A program made the position numbers and the translations under genes. This document shows positions 23,239 through 31,781 of a DNA stretch of 50,768 nt, one piece after another; the stretch's first letter is position 1, and each line of letters starts with the position of its first letter. Location: assembly GCA_022799035.1 (NCBI GenBank), contig JAAWNQ010000014.1, positions 1-50,768 on the forward strand, in the 5' to 3' direction. The notes under the pieces are model-generated. The model saw only the letters and a program-made list of their open reading frames with translations. It was not told the origin of the DNA and did no database searches. This DNA comes from Oscillospiraceae bacterium. Lineage in GTDB: Bacteria; Bacillota; Clostridia; Oscillospirales; Oscillospiraceae.

Positions 23239-24522
23239 TTAGAACACCATGGCCAGCAGACGGGCCACAGAGCCGGAGATGATGCCCCACAGGGAGAAGT
23301 CCTGACCGCCGTAGACCAGCATCCAGTCGTTGATGGTGTTGATGAAGAAGTAGGAGCCAAAGCCCACCAGCAGGACCATGATGACACCGTTGACCAGAGA
23401 GGCGATGATACAGCCCCGCAGGCCGCCGTAAGCGTTGGCGATGATGGCGGCGGCGCCGGCCTCGAAGAAGCAGGTGAAGGCCAGAGGAATGACCACGGTG
23501 GGGAAGATGCCCATGGGCAGGGTGATCAGGATGGTCAGGGTGGAGGTCACCAGAGCGCACAGGAAGCCGATGATCAGGGCGTTGGGCGCCATGTTGAAGA
23601 TCACGGGGCAGTCCAGAGCGGGGATGGCGCCGGGGACCACCTTGGTGGCGATGCCCTGGAAGGCGGGGACGATCTCCGCGATGAGCATACGCACGCCCAT
23701 GAGCAGGATGGTGGTGCCCACGCCGAACATCATGCACTTGGTAAAGTAGTAGGTGAAGGCGCCGCCGGCCTCATAGCCAAAGACATCGCCGGGGACCAGG
23801 CCGTTGACCTTGAGAATGACGGCCATGACCAGGTAGGTGATAAGAATGACGATGGAGCCGGTGATGGAGATCTCCCGCAGGAAGTTCAGGCCCTGGGGGA
23901 ACTTAATGTCCTCGGTGGACTTGCTCTTGTCGCCGGTAGCCTTGGCCACGCCGGCCGCCACCAGGGAAAGGGTGGTGGTGGGGTGGGCCAGGGAGAAGGA
24001 ATCGGTGCCGGTGACCTGCTTCACCAGAGGCCGCATCAGGTTGGGGGCGGCCACCATGTAGATGGCGGTGAAGGCGCCGGCGAAGAAGACCAGGGGAGCC
24101 CCGGTGAGACCTGCGCCCACGCCAGCGGCGATGAACACGTAGGGGAACCAGTAGAGCATGTGTCCGGTGAGGAACACGCACTTAAATTTGGTAAACCGGG
24201 CTACCAGCAGGTTGACGCCAAAGCCGATGATCATCACAAGGCCGATCTGGGTGCCGTACTGACCGCCGATATCCACGGTGGTGGAGGGCACGGCCTTGGG
24301 CATAAAGGAGCTGAAGGCGGCGCCGATGTCACTGACGGTGCCGGAGACGATGCTGACGCCCTGGTTCAGCACAAAGTAGCCGATGGCAGTCATAAAGGTG
24401 CCGCGGATGACCTCTCCGAAGGACTTCTTCTGGAGAAGCAGGCCGATCAGGGCGATTAGAGAAATAAAGATGGCGCCCTGGCCGAAGATCTGGGTAATGA
24501 TAAAATCAAGAACAGCGTTCAC
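23239..24522 (-). CDS. PTS ascorbate-type (UlaA/SgaT) EIIC component
   Basis: 427 residues with about 11 hydrophobic segments. The pattern matches the UlaA/SgaT family: KSFGEVIRGTFMTAIGYFVLNQG at the N terminus, LTGHMLYWFPYVF, SFSLAHPTTTLS, STEDIKFPQGLNFLRE, and GVRMLIAEIVPAFQGIATKVVPGAIPALDCP. It is the membrane sugar carrier and works with the IIB (24566) and IIA (24930) proteins. GTG 24522 follows GGGAGG. Ascorbate is the known substrate of the best-studied member, but other sugar acids or polyols are possible; the neighbouring isomerase and phosphatase are not those of the E. coli ula operon. Confidence 0.88.
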   Translation of the reverse strand: MNAVLDFIITQIFGQGAIFISLIALIGLLLQKKSFGEVIRGTFMTAIGYFVLNQGVSIVSGTVSDIGAAFSSFMPKAVPSTTVDIGGQYGTQIGLVMIIGFGVNLLVARFTKFKCVFLTGHMLYWFPYVFIAAGVGAGLTGAPLVFFAGAFTAIYMVAAPNLMRPLVKQVTGTDSFSLAHPTTTLSLVAAGVAKATGDKSKSTEDIKFPQGLNFLREISITGSIVILITYLVMAVILKVNGLVPGDVFGYEAGGAFTYYFTKCMMFGVGTTILLMGVRMLIAEIVPAFQGIATKVVPGAIPALDCPVIFNMAPNALIIGFLCALVTSTLTILITLPMGIFPTVVIPLAFTCFFEAGAAAIIANAYGGLRGCIIASLVNGVIMVLLVGFGSYFFINTINDWMLVYGGQDFSLWGIISGSVARLLAMVF

Positions 24523-24565
24523 AATAAAACCTCCCTCATACTATGTTGCGGTTTTTCTCTCTTTT

Positions 24566-24856
24566 TCAGGCTTCTCTGCTCTGGAAAAAGGCCAGCACCT
24601 TCTCGGTGACCTCATTCTCGTCCATGAAGCTGTTGATGACCACGATAGGCACGTTGGCCCGCTCCTTCATCCGGTCGGCCAGCTCAGGGGAGGTGAAGAT
24701 CACGTCGCAATCTGCGGAGCAGGCGGTGCCCACGTCGCCGCAGAAGGTACGGGCTTTCAGGCCATGCTTTTTCAGCACCTCGTCGATCTTGATGCGCAGG
24801 AAAAGCGAAGACCCGCATCCAAAGCCACACACTGCCTGAATTTTCAGTTCTTCCAT
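24566..24856 (-). CDS. PTS EIIB component, ascorbate/lactose type
   Basis: 96 residues from ATG 24856 (AGGAG upstream; GTG 24862 is too close to it). The phosphocysteine loop is CGFGCGSSLFLR near the N terminus; the first Cys aligns with the active Cys of SgaB (CGNGQGSS). It takes phosphate from IIA and passes it to the sugar during transport by IIC. The remaining part has the alternating strand-helix pattern of the fold, including CDVIFTSPELAD. It lies 43 bases upstream of the IIC gene in the same operon. Confidence 0.87.
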   Translation of the reverse strand: MEELKIQAVCGFGCGSSLFLRIKIDEVLKKHGLKARTFCGDVGTACSADCDVIFTSPELADRMKERANVPIVVINSFMDENEVTEKVLAFFQSREA

Positions 24857-24929
24857 AGCCACTCCTCATTTCATAACTGGATTTTATATCAGGCCAAAGC
24901 CTTGATACCAAAAAGATTTTCTTTGCCCC

Positions 24930-25382
24930 TTAAAGGCTTCTGTGGTGGAGGATGTCGAACAGCTCATCCACGGTGCCGGCCGCCGCCATCTGGGGGAAGA
25001 TCTCCTCCGAGTCCAGGGCCACCGCCACCTTCTGCAGGGCGTTGAGGTGGGATTCGTGGTCGATGCAGGACACGCACAGCACCACCAGCACAGGGTCGTT
25101 GGGGCTGCCGAAGTTCAGGGGCTTTTCCAGGGTCACCAGGGCGATGTCCTCTTTCTTCACCGCCGGACAGGGGGCGGCGTGGGCGATGGCAAAGCCGGGC
25201 ATGATGACGATGTAGGGGCCGAACTCCTCCACAGCGGCGATCATGGCGTCAATATAGTCGTGAGTGACGCTGCCGGCCTCCTCCAATACGGCGCCGGCCT
25301 GGGCGATGGCCTCCTGCCAGGTCTGGGCGGGAACATGGACCCGGAGCTTATCCTTTTCTACCAGAATGTGTTCAGCGGACAT
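24930..25382 (-). CDS. PTS EIIA component, fructose/mannitol/ascorbate type
   Basis: 150 residues of the PTS_EIIA_2 family. The phosphoryl-accepting His lies in MPGFAIAHAAP near residue 68, with the second conserved block FGSPNDPVLVVLCVSCIDHESHLNAL. It receives phosphate from HPr and hands it to the IIB protein encoded 73 bases downstream. GAGGTG precedes ATG 25382. It is the first gene of the minus-strand PTS operon and its promoter overlaps an operator-like repeat shared with the divergent regulator gene. Confidence 0.9.
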   Translation of the reverse strand: MSAEHILVEKDKLRVHVPAQTWQEAIAQAGAVLEEAGSVTHDYIDAMIAAVEEFGPYIVIMPGFAIAHAAPCPAVKKEDIALVTLEKPLNFGSPNDPVLVVLCVSCIDHESHLNALQKVAVALDSEEIFPQMAAAGTVDELFDILHHRSL

Positions 25383-25423
25383 AGGATCACCTCATTTGTG
25401 TGGTAACGGAAACTTCCAATATG

Positions 25424-25452
25424 ATAATACCACTTGTCTTGTCTAAATGCAA
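25424..25452 (-). promoter_or_regulatory. Promoter of the PTS operon with overlapping operator
   Basis: Minus-strand TTGCAT (25447-25452) and TATTAT (25424-25429) are 17 bases apart. An operator-like AAGACAAGTGGTATT (minus strand, 25426-25440) overlaps the -10 element. The same motif recurs in front of the divergent HutC gene, so the two sites probably bind that regulator. Confidence 0.72.
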
Positions 25453-25502
25453 CTAAAATCCGGAAAAAATATAAAAAATTTTTGCAAAAAACAAAAAAGA
25501 GA

Positions 25503-25531
25503 TTGAAAGTTAAGAGAGCAGTTGGTATAAT
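25503..25531 (+). promoter_or_regulatory. Promoter of the HutC regulator operon
   Basis: TTGAAA (25503-25508) and TATAAT (25526-25531) are separated by 17 bases. The untranslated leader of about 125 bases contains both downstream operator-like repeats. Confidence 0.72.
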
Positions 25532-25605
25532 GAATACAGACCAAAGGCTTGTTGTGTATGATGAAGGGCCGAAAACTGCTGAAAAAGAAAGAATGGGAGA
25601 GAAGT

Positions 25606-25638
25606 AATACAAGTGGTATTAAAAGGACAAGTTGTATT
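25606..25638. promoter_or_regulatory. Tandem HutC operator-like sites
   Basis: AATACAAGTGGTATT (25606-25620), an AATAC/GTATT inverted repeat, is followed 18 bases on by GGACAAGTTGTATT (25625-25638). Both match the site over the PTS promoter (core ACAAGTnGTATT). Confidence 0.65.
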
Positions 25639-25661
25639 GCTTTCTCTGGAGGGAGCGGGAG

Positions 25662-26390
25662 ATGGAGAAAAAGCGGGTGAGCGGGCCCAAATATACCTAT
25701 CTGATCGGGGAACTCCATGGACTGATCCGGGAGCTTCAGTACGGGGCGGAAAGCTGTCTGCCCACTGAGCGGGAGCTGTGCGAGCGGTATGGGGTGAGCC
25801 GGGTCACGGTCCGTCGGGCTCTGGAGGAGCTGGAAAAGGCGGGGGAGATCTATCGGATCCAGGGAAAGGGCGGGTTTATCCGCCGGGATCAGATCCAGCA
25901 GTCTCTGAACTATCTCACCAGCTTCTCCCAGGACATGGAGGCCCGGCACATGAAGGGGAGCTCCCAGGTGCTGGCGGTGGAGACGGTGCTGGCCTCGGCC
26001 CGGGTGGCCGAGCGGCTCCAGGTGGCCGAGGGAAGTCCCGTTCTCCTGCTGAAACGGCTGCGGCTGGCCGACAAGGTGCCGGTGGCCATCGAGACCTGCT
26101 ATCTGGAGTATTCCATCGGCTGCGTGGCCAAGGAGTACATCAGCGACGACGCCTCCCTCTATGAGATCATGTATCAAAAGTGCGGGACCAAACCCATGTC
26201 CGCCGAGCAGAATATCAAGGTGGGCCTTCTTCAGTCCTGGGAGAAATCCCTGCTGGGGGAGGGGGTCCCCACCCACGCCCTGTGCATCACCCGGCAGAGC
26301 CGGGACCAGAACGGGCGGATCGTGGAGTATACCGAGTCCAAATACCGGGGGGACAATTATTCCTACCGGATCAATATCAGCGTAGAGTAA
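25662..26390 (+). CDS. GntR family regulator, HutC subfamily
   Basis: 242 residues from ATG 25662, which follows GGAGGGAG; an earlier in-frame start lies inside the operator region. The N-terminal winged helix is LPTERELCERYGVSRVTVRRALEELEKAGEIYRIQGKGGFI. The C-terminal UTRA effector domain (VAERLQVAEGSPVLLLKRLRLADKVPVAIETCYLE...) places it in the HutC subfamily, which usually binds phosphorylated sugars. It is divergent from the PTS genes and co-directional with the isomerase and phosphatase genes. Shared repeats on both sides suggest it controls both transcripts in response to the imported sugar phosphate. Confidence 0.9.
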   Translation: MEKKRVSGPKYTYLIGELHGLIRELQYGAESCLPTERELCERYGVSRVTVRRALEELEKAGEIYRIQGKGGFIRRDQIQQSLNYLTSFSQDMEARHMKGSSQVLAVETVLASARVAERLQVAEGSPVLLLKRLRLADKVPVAIETCYLEYSIGCVAKEYISDDASLYEIMYQKCGTKPMSAEQNIKVGLLQSWEKSLLGEGVPTHALCITRQSRDQNGRIVEYTESKYRGDNYSYRINISVE

Positions 26391-26414
26391 AGGAAATCAA
26401 GGAAGGAGAGGGGA

Positions 26415-27152
26415 ATGGATATGTATTATCAGGAGTATTTCAAGAATGTGGGGGACACCCTGGAGACAGTTTTGAAGGAGGAGGCGGACAAGATCCAACA
26501 GGCCGGCGCCGTCCTGGCGGAGGTGCTGAAGGGGGACGGCTTGCTCTATGTCTTCGGCTGCGGTCACTCCCATATGCTGGCGGAGGAGCTGTTCTACCGG
26601 GCGGGAGGACTGGCGGCGGTGTACCCTATCTTTGAGACATCCGCCATGCTCCATGAGGGGGCGGCCAAAAGCAGCCAGATCGAGCGGATGAGCGGCTATG
26701 GACCCCTGGTGATGGAGCGGTATCCCATCTCGGAGAAGGACTGCCTGCTGGTGGCCTCCACCTCGGGGATCAATCCCTTTGGCATGGAGGTGGCCGAGTG
26801 CGCTGCCGCCAAGGGGGCCAAGGTCATTGGCATCTCCTCCTTCGCATACAGGGAGAAGCCCTCCCGCCGTGCCGACGGCAAGCATCTGCCTGACGTGTGC
26901 GGCCTTTGCATCGACAACCATGTGCCTGTGGGGGACGCCACCATCCAGGTCCGGGAGGACGGGACCAAGGCGGGGCCGGTGTCCACCATCGCCACCCTTG
27001 CCATTGCCAACTCCATCGTGCTCACCGCCTGCGAGCTGCTGAGGGAGCAGGGGATCGAACCCCAGGTCTTCCGCAGCGGAAACTGCCCCGGCACCGATGA
27101 GTATAACGCCCACATGCTGGAGCTGTATATGCCCCGGGTGCGGCATCTGTAA
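26415..27152 (+). CDS. SIS domain sugar isomerase/binding protein (UPF0309-like)
   Basis: 245 residues with one SIS fold. Phosphosugar-binding features are FGCGHSHMLAEELFYRAGGL, the Ser/Thr-rich STSGINPFGMEV and GAKVIGISSFAY. Members of this UPF0309 group bind or isomerise amino-sugar phosphates, but substrates are mostly unproven. GGAAGGAG six bases upstream supports ATG 26415. It follows the HutC gene by 24 bases and precedes the HAD gene by four, so all three share a transcript. In context it probably processes the sugar phosphate delivered by the divergent PTS; the reaction is inferred only from the fold. Confidence 0.82.
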   Translation: MDMYYQEYFKNVGDTLETVLKEEADKIQQAGAVLAEVLKGDGLLYVFGCGHSHMLAEELFYRAGGLAAVYPIFETSAMLHEGAAKSSQIERMSGYGPLVMERYPISEKDCLLVASTSGINPFGMEVAECAAAKGAKVIGISSFAYREKPSRRADGKHLPDVCGLCIDNHVPVGDATIQVREDGTKAGPVSTIATLAIANSIVLTACELLREQGIEPQVFRSGNCPGTDEYNAHMLELYMPRVRHL

Positions 27153-27156
27153 GCGG

Positions 27157-27942
27157 ATGATCCGGGCGGTATTTCTGGACGTGGATGGGACCCTGGTGAG
27201 CACCAGGACCCATCTGCCCTCCCCCCGAACGGTCCAGGCCCTTCTGGAGGCCAGGGAGCGGGGGATCCTCCTCTTTGTGGCCACCGGGCGGCATACCCGG
27301 ATCCCGGAGGAGGGGTACATTATGGACCTGCTTCCCGACTGCTTTGACGGCTATGTGTGTCTCACGGGCCACTACTGCTTTACCCGGGAGGGGGAGGTGG
27401 TGCTGAAGCACCCCCTGGACCCGGGGGATGTGGCCCGGACCAAGGAGCTGAGCGAGGAGCTGGAGGTCCCCTACACATATGCCTATGAGGACCGGGTCCT
27501 CATCAGCCGGGTGAACGAGCGGGTCCGGGAGCACAACGCCAGCATTGAGCTTCCCATTCCGGAGGTGGGGGAGATGGATCCGGAGCGGGATGTGTATGCC
27601 ATCACCCTCTACATGGACCGGGAGGCGGAGATGGGACGGCTTCGCCCTCTTCTCCGCCACAGCACCACCGTGAGCTGGACCCGGGGGATCACCGATGTAT
27701 GCAGTCTGGAGGGGGGCAAGAAGGCGGGCATCCAGGCCATGATGGCCCGGTTCGGTCTGAGCCCTCAGGAGGTCATGGGGGTGGGGGACAGCGAAAACGA
27801 CCTGTCCATGTTCGAGTGCGTGGGGACAGCTGTGGCGATGGGGAACGCCACGCCGGAGGTGAAGGCCGCCGCGGGATATGTGACAGGGGACTGCGAGGAG
27901 GGCGGGATCTACCAGGCATTCTCCCATTTCGGACTGATTTGA
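27157..27942 (+). CDS. HAD superfamily phosphatase, Cof type
   Basis: About 261 residues from ATG 27157, four bases after the preceding stop; no strong ribosome site is seen, so translational coupling is likely. HAD motif I is FLDVDGTL with the nucleophile Asp and acid Asp, and motif II is the Thr in VATGRHT. The lysine of motif III lies in EGGKKAGIQAM, and GVGDSENDLSM is motif IV. A large C2B-type cap lies between. Cof-type enzymes dephosphorylate sugar phosphates and flavin-related compounds in the cytoplasm. The operon suggests a sugar-phosphate substrate from the PTS route, or protection from sugar-phosphate stress. Confidence 0.87.
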   Translation: MIRAVFLDVDGTLVSTRTHLPSPRTVQALLEARERGILLFVATGRHTRIPEEGYIMDLLPDCFDGYVCLTGHYCFTREGEVVLKHPLDPGDVARTKELSEELEVPYTYAYEDRVLISRVNERVREHNASIELPIPEVGEMDPERDVYAITLYMDREAEMGRLRPLLRHSTTVSWTRGITDVCSLEGGKKAGIQAMMARFGLSPQEVMGVGDSENDLSMFECVGTAVAMGNATPEVKAAAGYVTGDCEEGGIYQAFSHFGLI

Positions 27943-27984
27943 AAAAACGGAAAACCGTCTTTGGACGGTTTTCCGTTTTTTTCT
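27942..27984 (+). terminator. Terminator of the HutC-SIS-HAD operon
   Basis: 18-bp perfect arms (27942-27959 and 27964-27981) with a TTTG loop overlap the stop codon and end in TTTTTTT. Confidence 0.92.
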
Positions 27985-28076
27985 CCAAAAAAGTTTTAGG
28001 AAGGCATACCATTTTTCTGACGGATGTGGTAAAATGAAAATAACTAAGCATTTTGACAGGGGAAGGAGGGGACGGA

Positions 28077-29468
28077 ATGAAAAGAGAGAAGGGCAGAGTC
28101 TTGGGGCTGGCCTTTTTCCTGTGCCTGCTGCTCAGTGGCTGTTTCTTCCGGCCGGTGGAGGATCTTTACGCCGTTCCCCAGCCCCCAAAGGATTATGAGG
28201 CTCTCCAGGCCCGCCTCAGTGAGGTGGTGGATATGGGCGGCGAGTATGCCGCCCCCCTTACTGGAGAGATGATCCAGTCGGTCCAGCTCCAGGACCTGGA
28301 CGGGGACGGAAGGCAGGAGGCCATCGCCTTCTTCCGCCTGCCCGGTGAGGAAAAGCCCCTGAAGATCTATATCTTCCGTCAGGTGGGGGAGGAGTACGAG
28401 ACCCAGGCCGTCATTGAGGGGGCGGGGACGGCCATCAACTGTGTGGACTATGTGCAGATGGATGACGAGCCCTTCAAAGAGGTGGTGGTCTCCTGGCAGA
28501 TGACCGCCCAGGTCCACGCTCTGGCCGCCTACTCCGTCGGCCCTGAGCAGGTGGAGGAGCTGGTGCGTACCGACTATGACGGCTACCGGCTCTATGACCT
28601 GGACCAGGACAATCAACAGGAGCTGGTGGTCTTCCGCACCGCGGGGGGGGATGTGCCCCAGGCGGAACTCTACGACTTTGACGGGGTGCTGACAAAGGTG
28701 GGGGAGGCCCCCCTGTCGGTTGGAGCCTATGTGGGGGAGGACGGGACGGTCAAAAGCGATTATCTCACCTCCATCCAGAACGGTTATCTGGCAGACCGGG
28801 TCCCCGCCATCTTCGCCACCTCCTCCTACGGGGGGAACGGGGCTATCACGGATGTGTTTGCTATCCGGGACGGAAAGCTGGAGAATGTGACCCTGGACGC
28901 AGAGACGGGGGAGAGCCTGGAGACCATCCGGTTCTATACCCAGATCGGAGCCAGGGACATCAACGGGGACGGGGTCATGGAGCTTCCCCAGCCGGTCCCC
29001 CTGGTGGATTACCGCATCACCTCCGACACGGTGAACTTCTGGTTGATCCACTGGCGGCAGTTCGACCTCCAGGGAAAGCCCACCCAGGTGTTTACCACCT
29101 ATCACAACGACAGGGACGGCTGGTATTTCATCCTGCCCGATGAGTGGGAGAACAACCTGACCCTTTCCCGCAGCGACCTGCCCGGCGGGGGGGAGAGGAG
29201 CGTCACCTTCTCCTACTGGAAGGGGGATACCTTCTCCGATCCCCAGCCCTTCCTTACCATCTACAAGCTCACCGGCTCCAGCCGGGAGGCCCGGGCCAGG
29301 GCGGGGAACCGGTTCCTGCTCTACCCCATGAACGCGCTGGAACAGCCGGAGGAGGCGGCCACCATCTATGTGGCCGAGTTCCGGGACGGCTGGGACAGCG
29401 GACTTACCGAGGAGACGGTCCGGGAGCGGTTTTCCATTATCCGTACCGACTGGTACGGCAGATATTGA
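28077..29468 (+). CDS. Lipoprotein of unknown function preceding a two-component system
   Basis: 463 residues from ATG 28077 (GGAAGGAGGGG upstream). The N terminus is a lipoprotein signal with lipobox LLLSGC. The mature protein contains several DxDxDG-like, FG-GAP/EF-hand-type motifs (LDGDGRQE, LDQDNQQE, INGDGVME), spaced as in beta-propeller calcium-binding proteins. It would be anchored outside the membrane. The response-regulator gene follows by 40 bases and the kinase comes next, so the lipoprotein may modulate the sensor or be part of its stimulus. No known family name is recognised. Confidence 0.75.
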   Translation: MKREKGRVLGLAFFLCLLLSGCFFRPVEDLYAVPQPPKDYEALQARLSEVVDMGGEYAAPLTGEMIQSVQLQDLDGDGRQEAIAFFRLPGEEKPLKIYIFRQVGEEYETQAVIEGAGTAINCVDYVQMDDEPFKEVVVSWQMTAQVHALAAYSVGPEQVEELVRTDYDGYRLYDLDQDNQQELVVFRTAGGDVPQAELYDFDGVLTKVGEAPLSVGAYVGEDGTVKSDYLTSIQNGYLADRVPAIFATSSYGGNGAITDVFAIRDGKLENVTLDAETGESLETIRFYTQIGARDINGDGVMELPQPVPLVDYRITSDTVNFWLIHWRQFDLQGKPTQVFTTYHNDRDGWYFILPDEWENNLTLSRSDLPGGGERSVTFSYWKGDTFSDPQPFLTIYKLTGSSREARARAGNRFLLYPMNALEQPEEAATIYVAEFRDGWDSGLTEETVRERFSIIRTDWYGRY

Positions 29469-29508
29469 CAGAATACATCAGATTTTAATTGACAGGGAGT
29501 GAAACGAT

Positions 29509-30198
29509 ATGGCAAAGAAAGTACTGGTATTGGAGGATGAGGCCAACATCCGGTCCTTCATCGTCATCAATCTGAAGCGGGCGGGATACGAGACCGTGGA
29601 GGCAGGAACGGGGCAGGAGGCCTTGGAACAGCTAAAGCGGAACCCGGATGTAAATGTGGCCCTCCTGGACGTAATGCTGCCCGACACCGACGGCTTTGAG
29701 GTCTGCCGTCGGATCCGGGCGGGGGACAACCGGATCGGGATCATCATGCTTACCGCCCGAACCCAGGAGATGGACAAGGTGACGGGGCTGATGACCGGGG
29801 CGGACGATTATGTGACCAAGCCCTTCTCCCCCGCGGAACTCACTGCCCGTATCGACGCGCTCTGCCGCCGGGCCACCGGGGAGCCCACAGTGGATACCGG
29901 GGAGATAAGCTGCCCCCCCTTCCTTCTCAACACCCGGAACCGGACCCTGGAGAAGAACGGTCAGCGGGTCAAGCTGACCCAGGTGGAGTATTCCATTGTG
30001 AAGCTGTTCATGGACAACATCGGCAAAGCCCTGAGTCGGGAGGAGATCCTGGACGCGGTGTGGGGGAAGGATTATTTTGGCGAGGTAAAGATCGTGGACG
30101 TGAACATTCGCCGTCTGCGGATCAAGATTGAGGACGACGCCACCAACCCCAGCTACATCACCACCGTGTGGGGATTTGGGTATAAGTGGGGCTTCTGA
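29509..30198 (+). CDS. OmpR/PhoB family response regulator
   Basis: 229 residues. The receiver domain has the acidic pair Glu9-Asp10, phosphoacceptor Asp54 (ALLDVMLPD), Thr82 and Lys104 (VTKPFS). The C-terminal winged helix ends with VDVNIRRLRIKIEDDATNPSYITTVWGFGYKW, diagnostic for the OmpR class. It is paired with the histidine kinase gene 72 bases downstream. The targets are unknown; the upstream lipoprotein in the same operon is a candidate. AGGGAGTG precedes ATG 29509. Confidence 0.93.
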   Translation: MAKKVLVLEDEANIRSFIVINLKRAGYETVEAGTGQEALEQLKRNPDVNVALLDVMLPDTDGFEVCRRIRAGDNRIGIIMLTARTQEMDKVTGLMTGADDYVTKPFSPAELTARIDALCRRATGEPTVDTGEISCPPFLLNTRNRTLEKNGQRVKLTQVEYSIVKLFMDNIGKALSREEILDAVWGKDYFGEVKIVDVNIRRLRIKIEDDATNPSYITTVWGFGYKWGF

Positions 30199-30270
30199 TG
30201 GTGTGAAGGAGCAGAGCGGCCGCTAAAGTGGAGCCCACAGTGGGGCCCGTAAGGGAAGGAGGGGAACAAA

Positions 30271-31698
30271 ATGCCAAAGGTGAAGGGGATCCGGCGTCGG
30301 TGGATGACCAACTCCATCGGCGTGGTGCTGTTTGTCATTTTGTTCGCCATCGCCGCCTTCTCCGTATCTCTGGGAAGCTACTACTACGCTACCCTCTCCA
30401 ATGGGCTTCAGACCCGGGCGGAGTATGTGGTGGAATTTTTTGGGGACTACTCTACCCAGAGCGAGTATTACCAGCATGTGGTTACATATGTAAATAACAA
30501 TTATGAGGGCAAGGACAAGGTGGAGATGCAATTCCTGGGGGCCAACGGGACCATCCGGTTTTCCACCTTTGGTCTGGCGGCCTACAGTCTGCCCGGGACC
30601 CCGGATATCGCCGGGGCTCTGGATGAGGAGAATCCCCAGACCACCCCCTGGACGGGAAAGGATCCCTCCACCGGGGAGCATATCATGGCGGTGACCGCTC
30701 CTGTGCTGGTCAACGGCCGCGCGGTGGCCGCTGTGCGGTATGTTACGTCCCTGCGCTTGGTGGACCGGCAGATGATCTTCATCGTCTCCATCACCGCCGC
30801 GGTGGGGCTGGTGATCCTGCTGCTGGTCTATTTTTCCAACCTCTATTTCGTCAAATCTATTGTGGAGCCGGTGGCGGGGATCACCGAGATCACCAAGCGG
30901 ATCGCCGGGGGCAGTTATGGGGTTCAGATCGAGAAGCAGCACGATGACGAGATCGGCGACCTGACCGATGCCATCAACGATATGTCCGCCCAGATCGACC
31001 AGGCGGAGAAGCTGAAAAGCGAGTTTATCTCCTCGGTCTCCCACGAGCTTCGGACCCCCCTTACCGCCATCAACGGCTGGGCCGAGACCATCCAACGGGG
31101 GGAGGTCCGGGACGCGGAGGACGTGCGCAAGGGCATGGGTATTATCGTCTCTGAGGCCAAGCGGCTGACCAACATGGTGGAGGAGCTGCTGGAGTTTTCC
31201 CGAATCGAGGACGGCCGGTTCACCCTGTCGGTGGAGCCGGTGGACCTGAAGGCGGAGTTCGAGGATGCGGTATACACTTACCGGGAGTTCTTCCGCAAGG
31301 ATGGCATTGAGCTGACCTATGAGGATGACGAGGAGGAGTTTCCCCCCGTGGACGCGGACCCGGAGCGGCTGCGGCAGGTGTTCTGCAACCTGATGGACAA
31401 CGCCGCCAAGCACGGCGGCAGCGGCGGGCGTATCGACTGCGCCATCCGCCGGGAGGAGGAGTGGGCGCTCATCACCATCCGGGACTACGGCCCCGGAGTC
31501 CCGGTGGACGAGCTGCCCCACCTGAAGACCAAGTTCTATAAGGGTTCCTCCAAGGCCCGGGGCTCCGGCATCGGACTGGCGGTCTGTGATGAGATCGTGG
31601 GCCGCCACGGGGGGGAGCTGACCATCGGCAATGCGGAGGGCGGCGGATGTCTGGTCACCATCCGCCTTCCTGTGGGTATGCCTATGGCTGGAACATAA
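30271..31698 (+). CDS. Membrane sensor histidine kinase
   Basis: 475 residues. Two transmembrane helices (about 14-37 and 167-190) flank an extracellular sensor domain of about 130 residues. A HAMP domain follows (VEPVAGITEITKRIAGGSYG). The H box is SVSHELRTPL near His257, then N box (CNLMDNAAKHG), G1 (DYGPGVP) and G2 (GSGIGLAV). All catalytic parts are present, so it should autophosphorylate and pass phosphate to the upstream regulator. GGAAGGAGGGG precedes ATG 30271. The signal is unknown; the sensor domain shows no recognisable ligand motif. Confidence 0.92.
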   Translation: MPKVKGIRRRWMTNSIGVVLFVILFAIAAFSVSLGSYYYATLSNGLQTRAEYVVEFFGDYSTQSEYYQHVVTYVNNNYEGKDKVEMQFLGANGTIRFSTFGLAAYSLPGTPDIAGALDEENPQTTPWTGKDPSTGEHIMAVTAPVLVNGRAVAAVRYVTSLRLVDRQMIFIVSITAAVGLVILLLVYFSNLYFVKSIVEPVAGITEITKRIAGGSYGVQIEKQHDDEIGDLTDAINDMSAQIDQAEKLKSEFISSVSHELRTPLTAINGWAETIQRGEVRDAEDVRKGMGIIVSEAKRLTNMVEELLEFSRIEDGRFTLSVEPVDLKAEFEDAVYTYREFFRKDGIELTYEDDEEEFPPVDADPERLRQVFCNLMDNAAKHGGSGGRIDCAIRREEEWALITIRDYGPGVPVDELPHLKTKFYKGSSKARGSGIGLAVCDEIVGRHGGELTIGNAEGGGCLVTIRLPVGMPMAGT

Positions 31699-31721
31699 GT
31701 TCTACTTTTTGCCCGCACCCC

Positions 31722-31750
31722 TTGCAAAAGGGGCGCGGGTTTGCTACAAT
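31722..31750 (+). promoter_or_regulatory. Promoter of the DUF1385-prmC genes
   Basis: TTGCAA (31722-31727) and TACAAT (31745-31750) with a 17-base spacer lie between the kinase stop and the DUF1385 start. The region also forms a CCCGC-CCCCTT/AAGGGG-GCGGG hairpin (about 31712-31739) that may end the kinase transcript. Confidence 0.65.
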
Positions 31751-31781
31751 ACAGGGTAGAGATTTTGTGAGGAGATATATC

